The position numbers and the translations under genes were made by a program. From the NCBI GenBank assembly GCA_902763865.1, contig CACWTR010000044.1:1-48328 (forward strand): 48,328 nucleotides of DNA, written 5' to 3'. How positions within the stretch are numbered: position 1 is the stretch's first letter; every line of letters begins with the position of its first letter. Source of the DNA: an uncultured Bacteroidales bacterium (GTDB taxonomy: Bacteria > Bacteroidota > Bacteroidia > Bacteroidales > Bacteroidaceae). Shown here one piece after another: positions 35,374-43,440 of the stretch. The notes beneath the pieces are model-generated. The model had not been told where the DNA came from. It ran no database searches and was given only the letters and a program-made list of their open reading frames with translations.

Positions 35374-36999
35374 ATGCAGCAACAGAAAATCATCATCCTG
35401 GACTTCGGTTCGCAGACGACGCAGCTCATAGCCCGCCGCCTCCGCGAGCTCGACACGTTCTGCGAGATTCTGCCCTACAACAAGTTCCCCCAGGAGGACC
35501 CCGACGTCATCGGAGTGATACTTGCAGGCAGCCCCTACAGTGTCTATGACCCCGAGGCGTTCCGTGTCGATCTCAGCCAGTTCCGCGGGCGTATGCCTGT
35601 CCTGGGCATCTGCTATGGTGCACAGTACATGAGCCATACGTTGGGCGGCAAGGTGGAGCCGGCAGGCAGCCGCGAGTACGGTCGCGCCAATCTTTCCGCA
35701 ATAGACTTCTCGGACCCGCTCTTCAAGGGCTTCGACCCGGACAGCCAGGTCTGGATGAGCCACGGCGACACCATTACGGCACTGCCCGAGGGCTTCCACT
35801 GCATAGCCAGCACCGAGAAGGTGAAGTATGCTGCCTATGCTGCCGACGGCGAGCCCATCTGGGGCGTGCAGTTCCATCCCGAGGTGTTCCATTCCTTGCA
35901 GGGCACACAGCTCCTGAAGAACTTCGTGGTCGATATCTGCGGCAGCCGTCAGGACTGGTCGCCCGCCAACTTCGTGGAGACCACCGTAGCCGAGCTGCGC
36001 CGTCAGATAGGCCGGGACCGCGTCGTCCTCGGCCTTTCGGGAGGCGTAGATAGCAGCGTGGCCGCCGTCCTGCTGAACAGGGCCATCGGCAGCCAGCTGA
36101 CCTGCATCTTCGTGAACCACGGCATGCTGCGCAAGAACGAGTACGAGAATGTCATGAAGGACTACGAGTGTCTGGGGCTGAACGTTGTCGGCGTGGATGC
36201 CTCGGAGAAGTTCTTCAGCGACCTTGCCGGTGTTGTCGAGCCCGAGCAGAAACGCAAGATTATAGGGCGCGACTTCATAGAGGTGTTCAATGCCCAGGTG
36301 AAGACCCTCTCTAACTCCCCCCTAAAAGGGGAGGATATAAAGTCTCCCTTTGAGGAAGATTTAGAGGGTCCGGAAGCCTCCCCTATGAGGGAAGGTTTGG
36401 AAGGGTCTTCTTATCATTGGCTCGCCCAGGGCACCATCTATCCCGACCGCATCGAGAGTCTGAACATTACGGGCAAGGTCATCAAGAGTCACCACAACGT
36501 AGGCGGCCTGCCCGAGGAGATGAACCTGCAGCTGTGCGAACCGCTCAAGTGGCTCTTCAAGGACGAAGTGCGTCGCGTAGGCCGTCAGCTCGGCATTCCC
36601 GAACACCTCATAGGCCGCCATCCCTTCCCCGGGCCTGGTCTGGCCGTGCGCATCCTTGGTGAAGTCACCCCCCAGAAGGTGCGCATCCTGCAAGAAGCCG
36701 ACGACATCTTCATCCAGGGCCTGCGACAGTGGGGACTCTACGACCAGATATGGCAGGCAGGAGCCATCCTGCTCTCCGACGTGCGCAGCGTAGGAGTGAT
36801 GGGCGACGAGCGTACCTACGAGAACCCTGTCGCCTTGCGAGCTGTCACCAGTACCGACGCAATGACTGCCGACTGGGCCCACCTCCCCTACGAGTTCCTG
36901 GCAAAAGTCTCAAACGACATCATCAACAAGGTGCGCGGCATCAACCGCGTCTGCTACGACATCTCGTCGAAGCCGCCATCGACCATCGAGTGGGAGTAA
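35374..36999 (+). CDS. guaA: GMP synthase (glutamine-hydrolysing) with in-frame repeat insertion
   Basis: GuaA (541 residues) aminates XMP to GMP. The glutaminase domain (1-190) has the nucleophile C80 in [12 protein letters not shown] and the His/Glu of VQFHPEV. The ATP-PPase domain has the PP-loop [14 protein letters not shown] (about 220-233), and the C-terminal dimerisation domain has [17 protein letters not shown] and [10 protein letters not shown]. Residues about 311-345 ([15 protein letters not shown]... to GLEG) have no place in the usual 505-515 residue family alignment. They are encoded by GC/AT palindromes at 36303-36410, inserted just before [11 protein letters not shown]. Since this is the only guaA here and the frame is intact, the enzyme probably tolerates the insertion. 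Confidence 0.95.
   Translation: MQQQKIIILDFGSQTTQLIARRLRELDTFCEILPYNKFPQEDPDVIGVILAGSPYSVYDPEAFRVDLSQFRGRMPVLGICYGAQYMSHTLGGKVEPAGSREYGRANLSAIDFSDPLFKGFDPDSQVWMSHGDTITALPEGFHCIASTEKVKYAAYAADGEPIWGVQFHPEVFHSLQGTQLLKNFVVDICGSRQDWSPANFVETTVAELRRQIGRDRVVLGLSGGVDSSVAAVLLNRAIGSQLTCIFVNHGMLRKNEYENVMKDYECLGLNVVGVDASEKFFSDLAGVVEPEQKRKIIGRDFIEVFNAQVKTLSNSPLKGEDIKSPFEEDLEGPEASPMREGLEGSSYHWLAQGTIYPDRIESLNITGKVIKSHHNVGGLPEEMNLQLCEPLKWLFKDEVRRVGRQLGIPEHLIGRHPFPGPGLAVRILGEVTPQKVRILQEADDIFIQGLRQWGLYDQIWQAGAILLSDVRSVGVMGDERTYENPVALRAVTSTDAMTADWAHLPYEFLAKVSNDIINKVRGINRVCYDISSKPPSTIEWE
36303..36410 (+). repeat. In-frame palindromic insertion in guaA
   Basis: GACCCTCTCTAA (36303-36314) is the inverse of TTAGAGGGTC (36361-36370). 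CTCCCCC and GGGGAG within 36315-36333 form a second hairpin, and CTCCCCT and AGGGAAG within about 36378-36394 a third. The length is a multiple of three, so it adds about 35 residues. Confidence 0.82.
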
Positions 37000-37012
37000 T
37001 GCGGAGACTGCG

Positions 37013-37078
37013 GATTAGAGATTACGGATTAGGGATTAGGGATTAGGGATTAGGGATTAAGGATTAGAGATCAGAGTA
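37013..37078 (+). repeat. GATTAGGG-type short tandem repeat
   Basis: About eight variants of the heptamer GATTAGG/GATTAGA fill the gap between guaA and the efflux operon. The complementary words occur before surE (13979-14010). Confidence 0.85.
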
Positions 37079-37110
37079 AAATAATGATTAGAAATAAAGA
37101 CTTAGGAAAC

Positions 37111-38196
37111 ATGACAAAACACATCTCATGGATGAGTGCAGCTGCATTGGCCGGCCTGTGCCAACTGCTGGTTGCCTGCACTGGCTCCAAAAGCGAATCG
37201 GTAGAAGAGATTCGCTATGTGAAGACTGCTCAGGCCGTGCGCATCAGCGACGCAGCCGAACTGAGCTATCCGGGCCGGACGAAAAGCTCGGAAGAAGTGA
37301 ACGTGGCCTTCCGCGTGAGCGGACCGATACAGCGCCTACTGGTCAAAGAGGGCCAGTTCGTCAGCAAAGGTCAGCTCATCGCAGAGATGGACCCTCGCGA
37401 CTACGAAGTACAGCTCTCTGCCACACAAGCAGAGTACGAACAGATCAAGGCAGACGCAGAAAGAGTGATGGCCCTCTACAAGGAGGACGGCACCACGGCC
37501 TCCAACTACGACCGCGCCCGCTACGGCCTGCAGCAAATCACCGAGAAGCTGGCACACCACAAGAACCAGCTGGCCGACACACGCCTCTATGCACCCATCA
37601 GCGGCTACGTCCAGACCAAGATGCACGAAGCAGGCGAGACCGTCAGCGCCGGAATGCCCATCGTCTCGATGTTCAATGCCGGCGACGTCGAGATAGAAGT
37701 CTTCGTGCCGGCCTCCGACTATGCACGGCAGGAAGAACTGATCAGCGCCACCTGCTCCTTTGAAGTGACACCCGGCAAGACCTATCCCCTCGAAGTCGTC
37801 AGGGTCAGCAAGGAAGCCAACGCCAGCCAGCTCTTCGCAGCCCGCCTGCGTATCAAGGGCGAGTACGACCACCAGAAGATAACGCCGGGCATGTCCACAA
37901 TGGTCTATGCCTCCTACCACGCACCAAACGAGGCAAACGGAGTCATCGTCCCCACTACGGCCATCGACCGTAAGGACGGGAAGACCTTCGTCTTTGTGCT
38001 CGACACCACTACCGGCACCGTCAGCCACCGCGTCGTAGAGGTCGGACGCCTCGACCTGGAAGGAAACATACAAGTGCTGAACGGCCTGAAACCCGACGAG
38101 ACAGTCGTCAGTGCCGGCGTACGCTACCTCACCGACGGACAAAAAGTAAAGCAGATGGAAAAGACATCGAAGGCCAACGTCGGAGGACTGCTGTGA
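37111..38196 (+). CDS. RND efflux periplasmic adaptor (membrane fusion lipoprotein)
   Basis: The 361-residue adaptor links the inner-membrane pump to the outer-membrane channel. It has a lipoprotein signal (lipobox LLVACTG), then the barrel-sandwich/lipoyl halves (FRVSGPIQRLLVKEGQFVSKGQLIAEMDPRDYE and TRLYAPISGYVQTKMHEAGETVSAG). Between them is an alpha-hairpin (about 90-150), followed by beta-barrel and membrane-proximal domains. I start at the ATG at 37111, which gives a signal of normal length; an in-frame ATG at 37084 is possible. It is the first gene of the adaptor-pump-channel operon; no clear -7 box was seen. Confidence 0.92.
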   Translation: MTKHISWMSAAALAGLCQLLVACTGSKSESVEEIRYVKTAQAVRISDAAELSYPGRTKSSEEVNVAFRVSGPIQRLLVKEGQFVSKGQLIAEMDPRDYEVQLSATQAEYEQIKADAERVMALYKEDGTTASNYDRARYGLQQITEKLAHHKNQLADTRLYAPISGYVQTKMHEAGETVSAGMPIVSMFNAGDVEIEVFVPASDYARQEELISATCSFEVTPGKTYPLEVVRVSKEANASQLFAARLRIKGEYDHQKITPGMSTMVYASYHAPNEANGVIVPTTAIDRKDGKTFVFVLDTTTGTVSHRVVEVGRLDLEGNIQVLNGLKPDETVVSAGVRYLTDGQKVKQMEKTSKANVGGLL

Positions 38197-38199
38197 TTT

Positions 38200-38272
38200 G
38201 ACAATTGGACAATTGGACAAATTGACGTGAATTGAATTGTAAAATTGTGAAATCGCAAAATTGTGAGATATA
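38200..38272 (+). repeat. ACAATTGG/AAATTGTGA word repeat in the efflux operon
   Basis: GGACAATTGGACAAATTGAC and AAAATTGTGAAATCGCAAAATT-type words fill the gap between adaptor and pump genes and can pair with each other. A spacer of this size inside a co-transcribed operon may alter relative expression. Confidence 0.6.
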
Positions 38273-38275
38273 ACT

Positions 38276-41200
38276 ATGGAAATAGATTTTTCCCGTTGGG
38301 GACTGAATAATCGCAAGCTCGTATCCTTCTTCGTGACCATGCTGGTCATAGGTGGCATCATCAGCTACGATGTCATGCCGAAGCTGGAGGACCCTGCCAT
38401 CAAGGTGAAGCAGGCAATGGTCATAACCACCTATCCCGGTGCATCGGCACACGAGGTGGAGCTTGAGGTGACAGACAAGATAGAAAAAGCCATCCGCGAA
38501 ATGCCGGGCATCGACAACGTGCAAAGCCAGTCGATGAACGACCTGAGCATCATCACCGTGGAACTGGAGACCACGGTCCGCGACAAGGATGTAGAACAGA
38601 AATGGGACATCCTGCGCCGCAAAGTGAGCAACGTATCCTCCTCCCTGCCGAGCAACGCATCGACACCCATCGTGCGCGACGACTTCGGCGATGTCTTCGG
38701 CATGTTCTATGCCCTCACTGCCGACGGGCTGAGCGACCGCGAAATGTCGGACTATGCCGAGCTCGTGAAGCGCAACGTGGCAGACATCAAGGGCGTGTCG
38801 CGCGTCGAGATATACGGCCAGCGAAAAGAATGCATCTACATCGAGATGCGACAGGACAAGATGTCCAACCTCGGCGTAATGCCTATGGAAGTCATCCAGA
38901 CACTCAACAACCAGAACCGCACCACCTACTCCGGCTACTACGACAACGGCACGCACCGCGTCCGCGTCACCGTTGACGACCGCTTCAAGCATGTGGAGGA
39001 CATAGCAAACATGATCATTCAGGGGCACGACGACGAGCAGATACGCGTCCGCGACGTGGCACAAGTCTTCAAAGGCTATGTCGAACCGACACGCAACGAG
39101 ATGAAGCGCGACGGACAACGGGCACTCGGCATCTCGATAGCAGGCGTGGCAGACAAGGACATCGTCAAGGTCGGCAAAGAAGTGGAAGAGACCATCCGGG
39201 AACTCAGTAAGGAGATGCCCCTCGGCGTGAAGTTCGAGAAAGTCTTCAATCAGCCCGAGCGCGTCGAAACGGCCCTCAACACCTTCCTCGTCAACCTGGT
39301 TGAGTCGGTGGCCATCGTCGTCTTCGTCCTCATCTTCACGATGGGCTTCAAGTCCGGAATCATCATCGGCATCAGCCTCCTCACCATCGTGCTGGGCTCC
39401 CTGCTCGTGCTGGGCGGCTTCGACGGCACACTGCAGCGCGTCAGCCTCGGCGCATTCATCCTGGCAATGGGAATGCTGGTCGATAATGCCATCGTCATCG
39501 TGGACGGCATACTCATCGACCTGAAGCAAGGACGCTCGCGTATAGAGGCTCTCACCTCCATCGGTCGTCGCACGGCAATGCCCCTGCTCGGGGCCACCCT
39601 GATAGCCATCCTTGCCTTCTGGCCCATCTTCCTCAGTCCCGACACGGCTGGTGTCTATGTGCGCGACCTCTTCATCGTCATTGCCGTCTCGCTCATGCTG
39701 TCCTGGATTCTTGCCCTCGTGCACGTCCCCATCCTGGCAGACCGCATGCTCAAGGCTCCCAAGAAGGCAGACGGCGATGGCAGCGAGATGTATCAAGGCT
39801 TCAGCTATACCGTGCTGGAGAAAATCATGAACTTTGGCCTTCGCTTCCGCTTCGTCATGGTGGGGCTTGCCGTTGTCGCCGTATTGCTCAGCGTCTGGGG
39901 CTACAAGTTCCTCAACCAAGCCTTCTTCCCCGACATGGAGTACGACCAGCTCTACATGGAGTACAAACTGCCCGAAGGCACCAACCATACCCAGGTAGCA
40001 CAGGACTTGGCGGAAATCAGCGAATATCTGAAGACGCGCAAGGAAGTGACACACATCACGACCTCCATTGGCGGCACTCCCAGCCGCTATAACCTCGTGC
40101 GCAGCATCGCCACCCCGTCGCTTTCCTATGGTGAACTCATCATCGACTTCGAGACACCAAAGGCACTGGTCGAGAACATCAACGACATCCAACACGAACT
40201 GAACAAACGCTATCCCGATGCCTACATCAAGCTGAAACGCTATAACCTGATGTTCAAGAAGTATCCCATCGAGGTGTGCTTCAGCGGACCGGACCCCTCG
40301 GTCCTCCACAGGCTTGCTGATTCGGCAAAGGCCATCATCGCTGCCTCCGACAAGGTGTACCTGCCTACCTCCGACTGGGAACCACAGGTGCCGGTGCTGT
40401 CCATCAACTATGACCAGCCCTCTGCCCGCACGACGGGCCTGAGCCGCAGCGACGTCGCCATGTCCGTCCTGGCATATACCGGCGGCATACCGGTTGCCAC
40501 CTTCTACGAAGGCATCCACAGCGAGAACATCATCCTCAAGTTTACCGATGCACACGGAGGCGACATAGAGCGCATCGACAACGTGCCAGTCTTCGGACTG
40601 CTGCCCAACTTCAACATGCTGTTCAACCGCTCCACCGTGACAAAGGTCCTCTCGGGGACTATCGACAAGAACGGCATCATCGAGATGCTCACCCGGACCA
40701 CTCCGCTCAAGCAGGTGGCAAATGGCGTAGAGCTGAAATGGGAGGAACCTGTCGTCATGCGCTACAATGGTCAGCGCCAGCAGCGCGTGCAGTGCTCGCC
40801 GCGTCCGGGAGTAGGCACGGAGGCCGCACGCCGCTCCATTGCCAAGGAGATAAAGAAGATTCAGCTGCCTGCTGGCTACGAGCTCTCGTGGCAGGGAGAG
40901 AAGATGGCAAGCGACCGCTCCATGCAGTACCTCTTCAACGGATTCCCTCTTGCCATCATCCTCATCATCGTGATTCTCATCATGCTCTTCAAGGACTACA
41001 AGAAGCCGGCCATCATCTTCTGCTGCATCCCGCTCATCTTCGTGGGCGTGATTCCTGCCGTGCTCATTACCGGCAAGCCCTTCGGCTTCGTCGCCATCGT
41101 GGGTGTGCTGGGTCTTATCGGCATGATGGTGAAGAACGGCATCGTGCTCATGGATGAGATTAACCTGCAAATCAGCGAAGGCGTAGAGCCGCGTGCAGCC

Positions 41201-41398
41201 CTTGTAGGCAGTTCGAAGAGCCGACTGCGTCCCGTCATGATGGCTTCGCTCACCACGATTCTCGGCATGATACCCCTCATCCCCGATGCCATGTTCGGCA
41301 GCCTGGCTGTCACCATCATGGGCGGTCTGTTCATCGGTACGCTCATCACCCTCATCTTCATCCCGATCCTCTATGCAATGTTCTTCAATATAAAGTAA
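38276..41398 (+). CDS. RND multidrug efflux pump, inner-membrane subunit
   Basis: The 1040-residue pump has 12 membrane helices and two large periplasmic loops, as in AcrB-type transporters. Examples are the N-terminal NNRKLVSFFVTMLVIGGIISY, the porter domains (about 40-330 and 560-860), and the TM4 segment GMLVDNAIVIVDG. In TM4 the AcrB proton-relay pair Asp-Asp is Asp403-Asn404, while the partner lysine in TM10 (GMMVKNGIVLMDEI) is kept. This D-N form is seen in other RND branches and suggests a modified proton relay. Substrates cannot be inferred. The gene lies between adaptor and TolC-type genes, and the channel gene starts three bases after its stop. Confidence 0.95.
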   Translation: MEIDFSRWGLNNRKLVSFFVTMLVIGGIISYDVMPKLEDPAIKVKQAMVITTYPGASAHEVELEVTDKIEKAIREMPGIDNVQSQSMNDLSIITVELETTVRDKDVEQKWDILRRKVSNVSSSLPSNASTPIVRDDFGDVFGMFYALTADGLSDREMSDYAELVKRNVADIKGVSRVEIYGQRKECIYIEMRQDKMSNLGVMPMEVIQTLNNQNRTTYSGYYDNGTHRVRVTVDDRFKHVEDIANMIIQGHDDEQIRVRDVAQVFKGYVEPTRNEMKRDGQRALGISIAGVADKDIVKVGKEVEETIRELSKEMPLGVKFEKVFNQPERVETALNTFLVNLVESVAIVVFVLIFTMGFKSGIIIGISLLTIVLGSLLVLGGFDGTLQRVSLGAFILAMGMLVDNAIVIVDGILIDLKQGRSRIEALTSIGRRTAMPLLGATLIAILAFWPIFLSPDTAGVYVRDLFIVIAVSLMLSWILALVHVPILADRMLKAPKKADGDGSEMYQGFSYTVLEKIMNFGLRFRFVMVGLAVVAVLLSVWGYKFLNQAFFPDMEYDQLYMEYKLPEGTNHTQVAQDLAEISEYLKTRKEVTHITTSIGGTPSRYNLVRSIATPSLSYGELIIDFETPKALVENINDIQHELNKRYPDAYIKLKRYNLMFKKYPIEVCFSGPDPSVLHRLADSAKAIIAASDKVYLPTSDWEPQVPVLSINYDQPSARTTGLSRSDVAMSVLAYTGGIPVATFYEGIHSENIILKFTDAHGGDIERIDNVPVFGLLPNFNMLFNRSTVTKVLSGTIDKNGIIEMLTRTTPLKQVANGVELKWEEPVVMRYNGQRQQRVQCSPRPGVGTEAARRSIAKEIKKIQLPAGYELSWQGEKMASDRSMQYLFNGFPLAIILIIVILIMLFKDYKKPAIIFCCIPLIFVGVIPAVLITGKPFGFVAIVGVLGLIGMMVKNGIVLMDEINLQISEGVEPRAALVGSSKSRLRPVMMASLTTILGMIPLIPDAMFGSLAVTIMGGLFIGTLITLIFIPILYAMFFNIK

Positions 41399-41401
41399 AG
41401 T

Positions 41402-42829
41402 ATGAAACGCATAATATATATATATAATGTATTGGCACTGGTCCTGTGCTGTGCGCCGTTTGCAGATGCCAGGGCTCAGGAAGAGGCACGCAGCATCTCG
41501 CTCGACGAGGCACGCGAGCTGGCACTGCAGCACAACAAGGACATTGCCAAGTCCAGGCTTACCCTCGAGCAGACACGCAATGACGCGAAGGCCTACAGGA
41601 CGAAGTTCCTGCCTCGCATCAACGTCATGCTGGCCGACCTCTATTCCCCGTACAGTGGCGACCTCACCATTCCCGGCGGACACCTGCCCATCTACGCTAT
41701 GAACCCGATACTTGGCACGTACATCCCCGACGTCACGCTGGCATCCGACGGGAGCCTTATGCTCAACCAGTATGCCGACTTCCCCTCGCAGAAGCTTGAC
41801 TACAAGTTGGGCAACATCTTCCTCGGCAATGTCTCCCTCACCCAGCCCCTCTACATGGGCGGCAAGATAACGGCTGCCCACCGCATGGCAAAGCGCGGAG
41901 CGGAAATGGCAAGCGAGAACATACGCCTCACCGAGAGTCAGGTCATTGTGCAGACCGACGAGGCCTACATGCAGGCGGTGCTCGCCAGGCAGCTGGCAGA
42001 CGTGGCACGCTCCTACAAGGAACTGCTCGATGAACTGCAGAAGAACGTGGAGAGTGCCGTGAGTCACGGACTGAAGACGCGCAACGACCTGCTCAAGGTG
42101 CAAGTGAAGGCAGGCGAGGCCGAGCTGTCCATCCAGCGTGCCGAAAATGCCACAAGGCTGAGCACCATGAATCTTTGTCACATCATGGGACTGCCCCTCA
42201 ACACACCTCTCCAGCTCGATGCGGACCACATCTCCGAAGAAGCTTCCGGAGCAGCCACAGGCGGAAGCCTCTCGACGGAAGCACGCCCCGAGAATGCCAT
42301 ATTGCAGGCAAAGACTGACATCGCAAAGCTGCAGGTGAAGCTTACGCGCAGCGACTTCCTGCCGCAGCTGGCCCTGTTTGCCGGCTATTCATACGTGAAC
42401 GGCGTCAAGGTAGCGGGCAGCAAATTGTTCGACTCGGGTTCCGTAGCAGTGGGTGCCACGCTCAAGGTGCCAGTCATTACCTTCGGCGAGCGCTTCTACA
42501 AGGCTCGTTCAGCCAAGGCCCGCTATCAGATAGCACAGACGGAACAGCAAAACCTGACCGAGCAGATGCAGCTCGAACTAGCACAGGCCGACAACAACTT
42601 TGCGGAGGCGCAGACGGAAACAACCATCACGCAGCGCAACCTGGAACAGGCTGAAGAAAACATGCGCCTGGCAAGGAAGCAGTACGACGTGGGCACGGAG
42701 CCTCTCTCGCAGCTGCTCGATGCGCAGGCCGCGTGGCAGCAGGCATCTGCCAACTACGTCAGGGCCCAGTGCCAGCTGCAGGTGGCCTACACCAAGCTGC
42801 TCAAGGCACAGGGAATCCTCAGGGAATAA
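41402..42829 (+). CDS. TolC-family outer-membrane efflux channel
   Basis: The 475-residue protein has a signal peptide (about 1-25, ending DARAQ) and two OEP repeats. Each holds long coiled-coil helices (ISLDEARELALQHNKDIAKSRLTLEQTRNDAKAY-type opening; later AQTETTITQRNLEQAEENMRLARKQYDVG) and a beta-strand pair for the outer-membrane barrel. The C terminus ALYTKLLKAQG-like is typical. It completes the tripartite efflux operon. Its stop is two bases from the convergent tsaE stop. Confidence 0.93.
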   Translation: MKRIIYIYNVLALVLCCAPFADARAQEEARSISLDEARELALQHNKDIAKSRLTLEQTRNDAKAYRTKFLPRINVMLADLYSPYSGDLTIPGGHLPIYAMNPILGTYIPDVTLASDGSLMLNQYADFPSQKLDYKLGNIFLGNVSLTQPLYMGGKITAAHRMAKRGAEMASENIRLTESQVIVQTDEAYMQAVLARQLADVARSYKELLDELQKNVESAVSHGLKTRNDLLKVQVKAGEAELSIQRAENATRLSTMNLCHIMGLPLNTPLQLDADHISEEASGAATGGSLSTEARPENAILQAKTDIAKLQVKLTRSDFLPQLALFAGYSYVNGVKVAGSKLFDSGSVAVGATLKVPVITFGERFYKARSAKARYQIAQTEQQNLTEQMQLELAQADNNFAEAQTETTITQRNLEQAEENMRLARKQYDVGTEPLSQLLDAQAAWQQASANYVRAQCQLQVAYTKLLKAQGILRE

Positions 42830-42831
42830 GA

Positions 42832-43248
42832 CTATGCAAGAGTGACGGTGCGTGCACCGTCCTCTTCCACTTCGATGCTGACCCGTACTGTATTCTCGGG
42901 CAGCAATTCCTCTACCAGCTCGGGCCATTCGATGAAGCAGGGCGAGCCGCTGTAGAAGTAGTCCTCAGTGCCGATGTCGTAGGCTTCGCGCAGGTTCTTG
43001 ATGCGGTAGAAGTCGAAGTGATAAACACTCCTGAATTCTTTATTTACTCCGTATTCGTTCACAATCGCGAAGGTGGGCGACGTGACGGTATCTTCCACGC
43101 CCATTGCCTCGCAGATGGCCTTGATGAACGTCGTCTTGCCGGCACCCATCTTGCCGTAGAAGGCAAAGACGCGCCTCTCGCCCATCGCCTCCACAAACTG
43201 CCGTGCAGCTGCTGCAAGGCCGTCGGTGCTCTCGATTCTTATTGTCAT
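42832..43248 (-). CDS. tsaE: tRNA threonylcarbamoyladenosine biosynthesis ATPase TsaE
   Basis: TsaE (138 residues, typical length) is the ATPase that acts with TsaB, TsaC and TsaD to make t6A37 in ANN-decoding tRNAs. The Walker A box is YGKMGAGKTTFIKAI (31-45). Switch I/II signatures are TSPTFAIVNEY and HFDFYRI, followed by CFIEWPE. The ATG at 43248 is chosen because the 19 residues further upstream are unsupported. A -7 box at 43310-43317 lies 62 bp upstream. In related genomes tsaE often neighbours porX; here the restriction-modification gene lies between them. Confidence 0.93.
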   Translation of the reverse strand: MTIRIESTDGLAAAARQFVEAMGERRVFAFYGKMGAGKTTFIKAICEAMGVEDTVTSPTFAIVNEYGVNKEFRSVYHFDFYRIKNLREAYDIGTEDYFYSGSPCFIEWPELVEELLPENTVRVSIEVEEDGARTVTLA

Positions 43249-43309
43249 TGTTCTTAAACTTGTTGCTGCCTTTGGAAAAAATGAAGAGTATGTTTCCGTC
43301 CGCAACGCG

Positions 43310-43317
43310 CAAAGATA
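43310..43317 (-). promoter_or_regulatory. -7 box of tsaE
   Basis: TATCTTTG on the minus strand, divergent from the promoter at 43411. Confidence 0.6.
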
Positions 43318-43410
43318 CGACTTTTTCCCCTAACTGCAATGCAAAGTCATGTTTATATGGGCTTAATGAAACTTTTCGTGCTCTTTGCACCATCATTCGG
43401 AATAAATCAT

Positions 43411-43418
43411 TAACTTTG
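43411..43418 (+). promoter_or_regulatory. -7 box of the MmeI-like gene
   Basis: TAACTTTG, 22 bp before the ATG at 43441. It supports that start over the in-frame TTG at 43435. Confidence 0.6.
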
Positions 43419-43440
43419 TAGCGGAATAGCATGCTTGCGA

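Noticed and set aside
38129-42229. A 1366-codon open frame on the minus strand across the efflux operon
   Set aside because: It is antisense to three clear efflux genes, has low-complexity Asp/Val/His-rich composition and no family motif. It arises from the codon bias of the plus-strand genes.
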